64,000 nt of DNA, taken from Gluconobacter sp. Gdi (GTDB lineage: Bacteria; Pseudomonadota; Alphaproteobacteria; Acetobacterales; Acetobacteraceae). Numbering within the stretch: the stretch's first letter is position 1; each line of letters begins with the position of its first letter. This document shows, piece after piece, positions 1 to 7,875 of the stretch. The notes below the pieces were generated by a model, which saw only the letters and a list, made by a program, of their open reading frames with translations, had not been told where the DNA came from and did no database searches. A program made the translations under genes and the position numbers. Where the stretch lies: NCBI RefSeq assembly GCF_014132155.1, contig NZ_BLJQ01000006.1:64501-128500 (forward strand), written 5' to 3'.

Positions 1-1632
1 AACGCGACTTATCGCTTCCGTAAAGGATACCGGTTTGGGCTCGGCGATGTGCTGGCCGTTCTACAGCCGGGAAACCTTGTTGAACTGTGGAAAGTTGCCA
101 AGCTCTGTGCTGAAAGTGGCAAGATCATCATCATGCAGGCCGCTAACACCGGCCTGACCGGTGGCTCTACACCAGACGGCAACGACTACGACCGCGAGAT
201 CGTTATCATCAGCACAAACCGGCTGGATGGCATCCACCTGATCGGTGAGGGGCGGCAGGTTGTCTGTCTTCCTGGCTCGACCCTGCATGATCTGGAAGAA
301 AAGCTCGCCAAGATTGGCCGCGAGCCCCACTCGGTTATTGGCTCATCCTGTATCGGTGCCTCCGTTCTGGGTGGTGTGAGTAACAATTCCGGCGGCGCTC
401 TGGTGCAGCGCGGCCCTGCTTTCACGGAAATGGCCCTCTTCGGTCAGATGGGGGCAGATGGGAAATTGCATCTCGTCAACCATCTGGGGATCCGCCTTGC
501 GGGTGATCCGGAGCAGATTCTTTCTGCCGTTCAGGCTGGGCAGCTTCCTGATAGTGCCATCGACTGGAACGCAGGGCGCGGCCATGACGCGGGTTATGCC
601 CAGCATGTGCGGGACGTGGATGCTGAAACGCCTGCACGCTTTAATGCGGACCCCAACCGCTGGCATGAAGCCGCTGGATGCGCGGGGAAGCTGGTTGTGT
701 TTGCCGTTCGCCTCGACACCTTCAAGGCCAATAAGAATCCAGCAGTATTCTACATCGGGACCAACAGCACGCAGGATCTGGAAGACCTGCGTCGCCATAT
801 CCTCACAAGCTTCGACGAGCTGCCAATCGCCGGGGAATATATCCACCGGGGCGCGTTCAATATTGCCGAGGTGTATGGCAAGGACACGACAGCCATCATT
901 CGCTACATGGGCACACGGTTCCTGCCCACGTTCTTCGGTCTGAAATCCCGGTTCGATATTGCTGTACAGCGCATCCCCGGCATTTCAGGCCACCTGAGTG
1001 ACCTGTTGCTTCAGGCGTTCAGCAAGGTCATTCCTAAGCAGCTCCCGGCACGCATGTGTGATTTCCGGGATCGTTTCGAGCACCATCTCATGCTCAAGGT
1101 ATCGGCGGAGCTTGCAGCGCCCGTCAAAGCGTATCTTGAAGAATGGCACTCAAAAACGTCTGGCGATTTCTTTGCCTGCACCCCGGAAGAAGGAAAGCTG
1201 GCCTTTCTCCATCGCTTTGCCGCAGCCGGAGCAGCTATCCGTTACCGTGCCGTTCATTCAAAGACGGCAGAAGACATTGTTGCCCTTGATGTGGCGCTGC
1301 GGCGCAATGACCGGGAGTGGTTTGAAACTTTGCCGAAAGAGATTGAAGACAAGATTATCGTCAAACTCTACTACGGCCACTTCTTTTGCCACGTGATGCA
1401 TCAGGATTACGTGGTGAAAAAGGGCTACAACGCCATGGCCGTGGAGCACTCCATGCTGCCAGGTTTGGAGGCCCGGGGCGCCCGTTATCCTGCCGAGCAT
1501 AACGTCGGTCATCTTTACGATGCGCCGGAAGAGATGATCGAACACTATCGCAGTCTGGACCCATGCAACTGCTTCAATCCGGGTATTGGCAAAGCCACCA
1601 AACGCCGGAACTGGGTCGCTGAAAGCGTCTGA
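1..1632 (+). CDS. dld: D-lactate dehydrogenase, quinone-dependent (5' end outside window)
   Basis: This is a membrane-associated FAD flavoprotein that oxidises D-lactate to pyruvate and passes electrons to the quinone pool. The reading frame is already open at base 1 and matches the family there (a Tyr-Arg-Phe-Arg-Lys-Gly-Tyr-Arg stretch lines up with the start of the E. coli Dld FAD domain), so the true start lies upstream and 543 codons are visible; a GTG at 49 is not the start. The FAD-binding part contains NTGLTGGSTP and REPHSVIGSSCIGASV with an NNSGG motif, and the C-terminal half is the Dld membrane-binding domain ending near PAEHNVGHLY and NPGIGK. These features closely follow E. coli Dld (571 residues), so the assignment is firm. 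In acetic acid bacteria it would feed lactate oxidation into the respiratory chain. The next gene is convergent. Confidence 0.95.
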   Translation, partial: NATYRFRKGYRFGLGDVLAVLQPGNLVELWKVAKLCAESGKIIIMQAANTGLTGGSTPDGNDYDREIVIISTNRLDGIHLIGEGRQVVCLPGSTLHDLEEKLAKIGREPHSVIGSSCIGASVLGGVSNNSGGALVQRGPAFTEMALFGQMGADGKLHLVNHLGIRLAGDPEQILSAVQAGQLPDSAIDWNAGRGHDAGYAQHVRDVDAETPARFNADPNRWHEAAGCAGKLVVFAVRLDTFKANKNPAVFYIGTNSTQDLEDLRRHILTSFDELPIAGEYIHRGAFNIAEVYGKDTTAIIRYMGTRFLPTFFGLKSRFDIAVQRIPGISGHLSDLLLQAFSKVIPKQLPARMCDFRDRFEHHLMLKVSAELAAPVKAYLEEWHSKTSGDFFACTPEEGKLAFLHRFAAAGAAIRYRAVHSKTAEDIVALDVALRRNDREWFETLPKEIEDKIIVKLYYGHFFCHVMHQDYVVKKGYNAMAVEHSMLPGLEARGARYPAEHNVGHLYDAPEEMIEHYRSLDPCNCFNPGIGKATKRRNWVAESV

Positions 1633-1641
1633 TTATCCTTT

Positions 1642-1675
1642 GCCCGGAAAGTCAGTGCAGAGTGGCTTTCCGGGC
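1642..1675. terminator. Hairpin between convergent dld and the exporter gene
   Basis: A perfect 10-base stem (GCCCGGAAAG at 1642-1651 pairing with CTTTCCGGGC at 1666-1675) with a 14-base loop lies between the two convergent genes and overlaps the last codons of the minus-strand exporter. There is no long T run, so intrinsic termination is inferred from position and stem strength only. Confidence 0.45.
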
Positions 1676-2548
1676 TGTGAGAACGTTGCCGAGAGACGCA
1701 ACAACGATGCACAGAACGCCTGCCCATCGCGTGATCGACAGCGTTTCGCCCAGAAAGATCCAGCCTGAAACGGCGCCGAGCATGGGCTCCATGCTCAGCA
1801 GAATTCCAAGGTCTTTCGGCCGAAGTCGACGCATGGCCATCATGTCGAGGATATAAGGCACGGCCGAGGAAAGAACGGCCACGCTGAGGGCCGCTCCACC
1901 TTGCCACGGATGCGTGATGACGGTGGGAATTGTGGGAATCAGGCAGGGGAGAAGAAAAATCCCCGCCGTTGCCATACCCAGTGTTGTCGCTTGCCCCGCA
2001 TCTAGGATCTTCCCCATGCGTGTGCCTGTGAGGATGTACACGATCCACCCGCAGCCACTCAGGAGTGCTGCACAGACTCCGAATATATCCAGAGCATGGG
2101 CAGATCCGGCAACGGCTGCCGTCTCTGGGTGCAGCAGCAGATACAGTCCGGAAATCACAAAAAGTACCCAGCACAGGTCGAGCCAGCGACGTGACCCAGC
2201 AAGTGCGAGCGTCAGCGGGCCCGTGAATTCAAGTGCAACTACGATCCCCAGTGGCAGGCGAACCAGCGCCACATAGAAGCAGAAGTTCATGACCGCAACA
2301 GACGCGCCATAAGGCAGCAGCAGCTTCAGGGCCGCTGGTGTCAGGGTCATGCGAGTCGGGCGCCAGATGGCCAGCAGAATGAGTGCGGCCATACAGACAC
2401 GCAGCCCCACCATCCCGGTTGGACCAAAGAGCGGAAAAAGCCCCTTCGCCAGAGTGGCGCCGATCTGGAAGGAGGATATCCCCCCGATCAGTAGCCCTAC
2501 CGCCTTAAGTTGTCCGTATTTTTCAACAGGCTGCACATCAGTGGTCAC
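1652..2548 (-). CDS. rhtA: EamA/DMT-family exporter, RhtA-like
   Basis: A 298-residue integral membrane protein of the drug/metabolite transporter superfamily with two EamA repeats and about ten hydrophobic segments. It most resembles the RhtA branch, which exports threonine and homoserine: the spacing of hydrophobic blocks and the phrases GLRVCMAALILL in the first half and SSAVPYILDMMAMRRL and LGILLSMEPMLGAVSGW in the second half are typical of that group. The substrate cannot be read from the sequence. The gene ends two bases from the parE stop region on the same strand: parE ends at 2551 and this gene begins at 2548, so it probably is the distal member of a parE transcript. A general amino-acid or metabolite exporter is the cautious alternative. 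Confidence 0.8.
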   Translation of the reverse strand: MTTDVQPVEKYGQLKAVGLLIGGISSFQIGATLAKGLFPLFGPTGMVGLRVCMAALILLAIWRPTRMTLTPAALKLLLPYGASVAVMNFCFYVALVRLPLGIVVALEFTGPLTLALAGSRRWLDLCWVLFVISGLYLLLHPETAAVAGSAHALDIFGVCAALLSGCGWIVYILTGTRMGKILDAGQATTLGMATAGIFLLPCLIPTIPTVITHPWQGGAALSVAVLSSAVPYILDMMAMRRLRPKDLGILLSMEPMLGAVSGWIFLGETLSITRWAGVLCIVVASLGNVLTARKATLH

Positions 2549-2550
2549 GT

Positions 2551-4566
2551 TCAGACGTCAAGATCTTCGACGGAACGGGCGTGCTCCTGAATGAAGCGGA
2601 ATCGGAGTTCCGGCTTGCGTCCCATGAGGCTTTCCACGCGTTCGCTTGTCAGCGCGCGATCTTCAGGAAGAGCGACCACTCGCAGAAGCGTCCGGCGTGC
2701 AGGGTCCATCGTCGTCTGCTTGAGATCCTTCACAGGCATCTCGCCCAGACCCTTGAATCGGGACACCTCAACCTTCGCATTGGACTTGAAGTCCGCCTTG
2801 ATGCGCTTGTCACGGTCCTGATCGTTCATCGCATAGACCGTCTTTGCCCCATGCGTCAGGCGATACAACGGCGGCTGCGCCAGATGCAGATGCCCATGAC
2901 GGATCAGTTCCGGCATCTCACGATAGAAGAACGTCATCAGAAGGGAGGCGATATGCGCACCGTCGACGTCAGCGTCTGTCATGATGATGACGCGGCCGTA
3001 GCGAAGGCGGCTGATGTCGAAAGACGACCCCAGACCGCAGCCAAGGGCTTCCGTCAGGTCACGGAGTTCCTGATTCCCGCGTAGTTTGTCGGCGGTGGCT
3101 GAGGCGACGTTCAGAATCTTGCCTCGTAGTGGCAGAACAGCCTGCGTTTCCCGGTCACGTGCCTGGCGTGCAGAGCCACCTGCCGATTCGCCCTCAACCA
3201 GAAACAGTTCGGTCTCGGAGGCGTTCTCGCGGGTGCAGTCTGTCAGCTTGCCGGGAAGGCGCAGTTTGCGGGTCGCACTTTTTCGCGCCGTTTCCTTAAC
3301 TTCACGACGGCGCAAACGCTCTTCAGCGCGCTCCACCATGAATGCCAGAAGATTATCGGCCTGCTGCGGGTTCCCGCCCAGCCAATGGTCGATTCGGTCA
3401 CGCAGGGCGCCTTCTACAAGACGCGAAGCTTCCTGATTGGTCAGCTTGTCCTTGGTCTGGCCCTGAAACTGCGGGTCACGAATAAAGACAGAAAGCTTGG
3501 CCGCAACGGCGCCAAGAACATCTTCAGCCGTAATCGCTGCTGCGCGTTTGACCTTCCGTTGGTCCCCCCAGGAACGGAAACCCTTGACCAGAGCGGCCCG
3601 GAAGCCCGCTTCATGCGTGCCGCCCTGCGGCGTGGGAATCGTGTTGCAGTAGGAGGTGAGTGTGGATGTACCAGCTTCCAGAAACGCGACAGCCCACTCT
3701 ACCTTGCCACCTGTCCGGCCATCAGCAGCCAGAGGAAGCTCAGCTTCTCCGGCCCAAAGTGGCGTCAACAGATCGGGGTTGGCACCGAGTTCTGCCGTCA
3801 GGGCATCTTCCAGACCGTTCGGAAACTGGATCGTGGCTTCGACTGGTGTTTCGTCGCCAGCCTTGATCAGCTCCGGATCACATTTCCACTGAATGATGAC
3901 GCCACGGAACAGGGCGGCCTTGGAGCAGCAGAGCCGGTAGAGGCGGGATGCGGAGAAATGGAGATTCCCGAAGATTTCCGGATCAGGCGAAAATCGGACC
4001 GTGGTGCCTCGGCGATTAGGAGCCTTGCCGACTTCGGCCAACGGGCCAAGCGGCACACCACGGGAGAAATCCTGCCGATAAAGTACCCGGTCGCGGGCGA
4101 CTTCCACTTCGAGCTTGTCGGAGAGCGCATTGACAACCGAACTGCCGACACCATGCAGGCCGCCAGACGTATCATACGCCTTGCCAGAGAATTTTCCGCC
4201 CGCATGAAGCGTCGTGAAGATCACTTCCAGAGCGGATTTATCGGGGAATTTGGGATGAGGGTCCGTTGGGATGCCACGGCCGTTATCGCGCACCATAAGT
4301 GTCCGTGGGCCTTCCAGTCGCATTTCGATGCTACTGGCATGGCCGGCTACGGCTTCATCCATGGCGTTATCGAGAATTTCGGAGGCAAGATGATGATAGG
4401 CGTTATCATCCGTGCCACCGATATACATTCCAGGGCGACGACGAACAGGCTCCAGTCCTTCAAGGACCTCGATATCCTGTGCGCCATAATCCGTGTTGAC
4501 TGCGCCTTTGCGGCCGCCAGTCGCCTTGGTATTTCCTGCTTTGCCTGACTCGAACAGATCGCTCAT
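2551..4566 (-). CDS. parE: DNA topoisomerase IV subunit B
   Basis: The ATPase subunit of topoisomerase IV, which with ParC decatenates daughter chromosomes. The 671-residue product has the GHKL ATPase signature (EILDNAMDE at residues 63-71, DNGRGIP at 94-100, then GGLHGVGSSVVNALS), a transducer domain, the TOPRIM motif EGESAGGSA followed by DADVDGAHI, and the C-terminal RFKGLGEM motif. The short C-terminus and the sequence VRRRPGMYIGGTDD separate it from GyrB, which is usually about 800 residues in this group. The start at 4566 gives a normal N-terminus. It runs in the same direction as the RhtA-like gene immediately downstream. ParC is not in the window. Confidence 0.96.
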   Translation of the reverse strand: MSDLFESGKAGNTKATGGRKGAVNTDYGAQDIEVLEGLEPVRRRPGMYIGGTDDNAYHHLASEILDNAMDEAVAGHASSIEMRLEGPRTLMVRDNGRGIPTDPHPKFPDKSALEVIFTTLHAGGKFSGKAYDTSGGLHGVGSSVVNALSDKLEVEVARDRVLYRQDFSRGVPLGPLAEVGKAPNRRGTTVRFSPDPEIFGNLHFSASRLYRLCCSKAALFRGVIIQWKCDPELIKAGDETPVEATIQFPNGLEDALTAELGANPDLLTPLWAGEAELPLAADGRTGGKVEWAVAFLEAGTSTLTSYCNTIPTPQGGTHEAGFRAALVKGFRSWGDQRKVKRAAAITAEDVLGAVAAKLSVFIRDPQFQGQTKDKLTNQEASRLVEGALRDRIDHWLGGNPQQADNLLAFMVERAEERLRRREVKETARKSATRKLRLPGKLTDCTRENASETELFLVEGESAGGSARQARDRETQAVLPLRGKILNVASATADKLRGNQELRDLTEALGCGLGSSFDISRLRYGRVIIMTDADVDGAHIASLLMTFFYREMPELIRHGHLHLAQPPLYRLTHGAKTVYAMNDQDRDKRIKADFKSNAKVEVSRFKGLGEMPVKDLKQTTMDPARRTLLRVVALPEDRALTSERVESLMGRKPELRFRFIQEHARSVEDLDV

Positions 4567-4647
4567 GTTTGCGTTGTCGCCGTCCCAGTCCGGAACGTCA
4601 AGAGAACGCTTCCGGATGGAACAGAACGACTGACTTTCGGCAGCAGA

Positions 4648-5208
4648 TCAGGCGCGGTGCGTGCGACGCGTCGTGGTGCTTTTGGTTGTGCCATGGCGCG
4701 GCCGACGGTCAACCGTGGCAGGTGCTGCACAGCTCTCATAGGACGCAGGCTGCGCTACGTCTTTGGCTTCTGCATAGTGAGCCAGATCAGACGCGCTTTC
4801 GAGTGCGTCGATTTCGTCGAACATGGCCGTACGCTGTTCACAGAACACCGTGCCGGACTTCAGGCCACCAAGAGACTGCACATCTGCAAGCTGCGTGATG
4901 TAATCATCATGCGCTGCCTGAGCGCGGCGACCGTATGTGGTGCGGAAATAGCCATCAAGGCGCTTTTCAGCATCCAGAAGGGACGGGCGGAACTTGGCAA
5001 CGAACGCGTTGTAACGGTCCTGCGACTTGCAGGAGAGAGCCGTTACCATCAGTTCGGACTTCAGGCCCGCAACGTCAAAAGCTTCATGAGCCGGGGAGTT
5101 GCCGCACTCAGCTGCGAAAGCTGGCGTGGCATGAGCGGCGAACAGTGTTGTGCACGCCAGGCCAGCACCAGCCAGACGGACGAAGGAACGACGGAAAAAC
5201 GAAGGCAT
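4648..5208 (-). CDS. Exported protein of unknown function
   Basis: I do not recognise a family with confidence. The 186-residue product begins MPSFFRRSFVRLAGAGLACTT and has a clear Sec signal peptide ending near Ala-Phe-Ala-Ala, so it should be periplasmic. The mature part has four cysteines (ECGNS, LSCKS, FCEQR, SCAAP) that could form two disulfides, a helical charged middle segment, and a basic Thr/Arg-rich tail. I chose the ATG at 5208 because a GGAG sits seven bases upstream and it puts the signal peptide at the N-terminus; an in-frame ATG at 5259 would add 17 residues. It is transcribed toward parE, 80 bases away. Confidence 0.75.
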   Translation of the reverse strand: MPSFFRRSFVRLAGAGLACTTLFAAHATPAFAAECGNSPAHEAFDVAGLKSELMVTALSCKSQDRYNAFVAKFRPSLLDAEKRLDGYFRTTYGRRAQAAHDDYITQLADVQSLGGLKSGTVFCEQRTAMFDEIDALESASDLAHYAEAKDVAQPASYESCAAPATVDRRPRHGTTKSTTTRRTHRA

Positions 5209-5524
5209 CGACAAACTCCACAAGGCCGGGACTGATGGCCGGAAACAGACAGACAGCATAATCCGGGCTTGCGGCCCGCGGAAAGATGAATCCGCATGTG
5301 AGAAACGTGCGGCAAGCTCTTTACCTGCAACATAATTTCGTGGCGGAAAATGGGCGTTCGCGTTCTCAATTGTAATTTATCACGCCGACCGCAGAAAAAG
5401 CCCTGAAAGTGCGCTTAAGGGAGACGGACAGGCTTTCACCCCGCCTCGTCCTGTTCTACATGCGAACGTCTATCTTGTCGCGGGAAGCGCGGCATTAAGT
5501 CTGTCACGAGCGTTGGAGTTGACC
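5209..5524. other. Divergent intergenic region, 316 bases
   Basis: This gap separates two divergent genes for exported proteins. It contains the ribosome-binding sites of both (GGAG for the minus gene near 5215 and GGAG at 5515-5518 for the plus gene) and an AT-rich stretch around 5370-5382. I see no gene, no convincing consensus promoter and no repeat in it. Confidence 0.5.
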
Positions 5525-6076
5525 GTGCGCCTGCGAGGTTCCGTCATTACCCTGGGATCGGCCTTTGCCTTTTCCCTGCTTCTTTCCGGCTGCGCACAGC
5601 AGGCGATCGTTCAACGCTCTGTGACGCCGAACCCCTTCGGCTACCAGAAGGTTTCTGCAGTCTGCCACGTCTCACCGGTCACAACCGCCGCTGATGGCAC
5701 GATGAACGTGGACATGACCGTTCGCAGTGACGATGGCCTCTGCGCGATCTCCGTGCAGAAATCCTTCGGCAGCAGCTATTCCTCCTTCGGTGTGAATCCT
5801 GCGCCGTCACACGGCAAGGCTTTCCTCTACAATTACGATGGCCACACCTACGTGAACTATACCCCTGCAACGGCCTATGCTGGCGCAGACACGTTCACGG
5901 CGGAGCTGATCCCAGGTGGTGGCAAGAAGCGCGAACACCTTGTTGTACACATCACTGTGGACGCGACCGGCGTTGTTGTTGCCAAGCCTGCTGTTACGGC
6001 ACCGACGCCGAAGGCTGCTACAACCACCACGAAAAAGAAGACAGCTACGCGTCAGACGACACGTCGCAAGCACTGA
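5525..6076 (+). CDS. Lipoprotein with cadherin/Ig-like repeat and basic tail
   Basis: A 183-residue predicted lipoprotein. The signal peptide ends in a lipobox (LLLSGC), so the mature Cys should be acylated. The middle contains VNYTPATAYAGADTFT, which is the characteristic closing motif of bacterial cadherin-like/Ig-like (Big_17 type) domains, usually found in repeat arrays of adhesins; here there is a single copy. The last 35 residues are a low-complexity Pro/Thr/Lys/Arg tail, possibly binding acidic polymers or peptidoglycan. I chose the GTG at 5525 because GGAG lies six bases upstream; a TTG at 5513 would overlap that site. A strong terminator follows. Function unknown; surface or periplasmic structural role is inference. 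Confidence 0.8.
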   Translation: MRLRGSVITLGSAFAFSLLLSGCAQQAIVQRSVTPNPFGYQKVSAVCHVSPVTTAADGTMNVDMTVRSDDGLCAISVQKSFGSSYSSFGVNPAPSHGKAFLYNYDGHTYVNYTPATAYAGADTFTAELIPGGGKKREHLVVHITVDATGVVVAKPAVTAPTPKAATTTTKKKTATRQTTRRKH

Positions 6077-6095
6077 AGCTCTTCAGCTTCGTGAT

Positions 6096-6127
6096 GAAAA
6101 AGGCGGGGTTTATCCCCGCTTTTTTTG
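6096..6127 (+). terminator. Intrinsic terminator of the lipoprotein gene
   Basis: A stem GCGGGG/CCCCGC with a TTTAT loop, preceded by A residues and followed by seven T residues, 25 bases after the stop codon. Confidence 0.88.
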
Positions 6128-6152
6128 TATCGCTTTTACCGGATCAGACATG

Positions 6153-6187
6153 AAAAAAGCCAGCACCCAGTCAAGGGCGCCGGCTTT
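6153..6187 (-). terminator. Intrinsic terminator of the OmpA-family gene
   Basis: Read on the minus strand, AAAGCCGGCGCCC and GGGTGCTGGCTTT form a 13-base stem with two imperfect pairs and a six-base loop, followed by a run of T. It lies about 30 bases beyond the OmpA-family stop codon. Confidence 0.8.
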
Positions 6188-6216
6188 CAAGGCCGTTTAA
6201 AACGTAAGGCTAAACC

Positions 6217-7365
6217 TTACTTGAAATCGATTTCAACGCGGCGGTTCTGAGGCTCGCGAGCATTCGGGCCTGTCGGGACGAGGGGGTGAGCCTCGCCAAA
6301 GCCCTGCGTGGAAATGAGGCCAGCTGCCACACCGTCACGGATCAGCTCAGCCTTCACACTTTCGGCGCGACGGTTGGAGAGGCCGAGATTGTAAGCCTGA
6401 CCGCGTGCCCCTGGCTGGGCAGCGGACGTGTCCGTATATCCGCTGACTTCAATATGCGTGACCTGGGTCGAAGTGGAGTTCTTGGCAGCTTCAGCCACCA
6501 CAGACTTCGCACGTTCGCTCAGAGCAGCCGAATCCCAGTCAAAGAAAACCAGATACGTGCGTGTCGGGGCTGGTGCGGGCGCAGCAATCACTGCTGGAGC
6601 CGGTGGTGCAGGCGGCGGAGCCGGGTTGAACTCGTAACGCAGGCCTAGGAGCAGCGAGTGATTGAAGTTCGTGCGTGTGTCGCGATTGCCCGTGGAAGAG
6701 CCATAAGCCTGCTTCTGATCCCAGCCGCCGTAAACGCCTGTCGCCGTAGCGTGATGACCGTTAGGCCCAAGCAGGGAATAGAAACGGTATTCTGTCGTGG
6801 CAGAGAGACCAACCACCCAGGGAACAGGGAACGACAGCCCGAAGATGCCCTGATAGGCGAAGTTTCCTGCCGTACCCGTGACGTGCTGGTCGAATGCACC
6901 GCTGGGCGCATGAACATAGGTGTTCATGGACTGCCAGCCGTAGCCTACGCCTGCGCCGAAATACGGATAAACCCAGGACTGCCCGATATCCATGTCGAAC
7001 AGGGCATTTGCCATCACGCCGTAGCTCTGCTGGCGACCACCAACAGAAGACGGGAACAGGCTGCTCTTGAACTGCTGGAGACGATTGTTGCGGTAATTTC
7101 CCTCAACCTCGACCCGGAACCCGTTTCCGAGGCCCCAGCCAACGCTGCCGAGTCCCGTGACGCCTGCCTGATAATGGTCACGGCCGCTCGGGAAGACAGG
7201 AGAAAGACGGACTGTCTGATCCTGGTTGAAGCTCGCGCCGCCAGACCCGGAAACGTACAGTCCCCTGACCGGCTGCGCCTCTGCGGCCCCCATGACCAGC
7301 ATCGAAACGCCTGCAGTGAGCCCGGCCCGGGCAAGCCAGGTCCTGAAAACGGATCGCTGCATCAT
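6217..7365 (-). CDS. OmpA-family outer membrane protein
   Basis: A 382-residue outer membrane protein with an N-terminal signal peptide ending Ala-Glu-Ala-Gln, an eight-stranded beta-barrel region of about 240 residues (Gly/aromatic alternation, e.g. GNFAYQGIFGLSFPVPWVVG), a Pro/Ala hinge, and a C-terminal OmpA peptidoglycan-binding domain. That domain shows the family phrases VFFDWDSAALS, VSGYTDTS, LSNRRAESVKAELI and NRRVEIDF, with the Asp and Arg that hold diaminopimelate. The start ATG at 7365 has GGAGAG seven bases upstream; an upstream in-frame ATG at 7389 lies across that site. It likely anchors the outer membrane to the cell wall. It is monocistronic with its own terminator. Confidence 0.9.
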   Translation of the reverse strand: MMQRSVFRTWLARAGLTAGVSMLVMGAAEAQPVRGLYVSGSGGASFNQDQTVRLSPVFPSGRDHYQAGVTGLGSVGWGLGNGFRVEVEGNYRNNRLQQFKSSLFPSSVGGRQQSYGVMANALFDMDIGQSWVYPYFGAGVGYGWQSMNTYVHAPSGAFDQHVTGTAGNFAYQGIFGLSFPVPWVVGLSATTEYRFYSLLGPNGHHATATGVYGGWDQKQAYGSSTGNRDTRTNFNHSLLLGLRYEFNPAPPPAPPAPAVIAAPAPAPTRTYLVFFDWDSAALSERAKSVVAEAAKNSTSTQVTHIEVSGYTDTSAAQPGARGQAYNLGLSNRRAESVKAELIRDGVAAGLISTQGFGEAHPLVPTGPNAREPQNRRVEIDFK

Positions 7366-7507
7366 GTCATTTCTCTCCAACCAACCCAATTTGAAAGTCT
7401 TCTTGCCGAAACTACAGGCGATGGCAACGCGCCGAACCCTTTAATGGGTGATGCGAAAGTTTCACAATGGGCATGTTCGTCGCCCAGTGTGTCCTCCCTC
7501 CCACAGT

Positions 7508-7849
7508 TCAGTGCATCACGTCCAGATCTGCGCGACGCGAACCGAGTGTTCGTTCCAGCGGCGTGGCCACATTCCGGACTTCCAGTTCAATGACCCAGAG
7601 GTCCGGATCATAACGACGCTGGCGTTCCAGATAGTCTTCCAGTCCGGCAGCACCTTCAACGTCCGCCCGAATCCAGTCCGAACCATTTTCACGGAGGAGG
7701 GCGACATTGTCGTCGCGGTCCCTGAGAACGATCAGGACGGCTCCAGCATCCTCATCCCCCTTTTTCAGGACCATGGCGGACGTGCCGTCGGAAGAAATCC
7801 GTCGCATCACGGCACGCACCCAGAGACCTGTTTTTAAACGTGCACCCAT
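7508..7849 (-). CDS. DUF1491 family protein
   Basis: A 113-residue protein of the alphaproteobacterial DUF1491 family, whose function is unknown. The recognisable pattern is ARLKTGLWVRA at the start, GDEDAGAVL in the middle and a C-terminal DPDLWVIELE. It is the last gene of the long minus-strand block and begins 26 bases after the S41 protease stop codon. I prefer the ATG at 7849 because family members begin directly at the ARLKT motif; an ATG at 7864 with a very close AGGA would add five residues. Cytosolic, no signal or membrane segment. Confidence 0.85.
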   Translation of the reverse strand: MGARLKTGLWVRAVMRRISSDGTSAMVLKKGDEDAGAVLIVLRDRDDNVALLRENGSDWIRADVEGAAGLEDYLERQRRYDPDLWVIELEVRNVATPLERTLGSRRADLDVMH

Positions 7850-7875
7850 GAAAGTTCCGTCCATATCCTGAAAAG

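Noticed and set aside
3385-4548. 387-codon open frame opposite parE
   Set aside because: Entirely inside parE on the other strand, with no recognisable domain; a high-GC antisense shadow.
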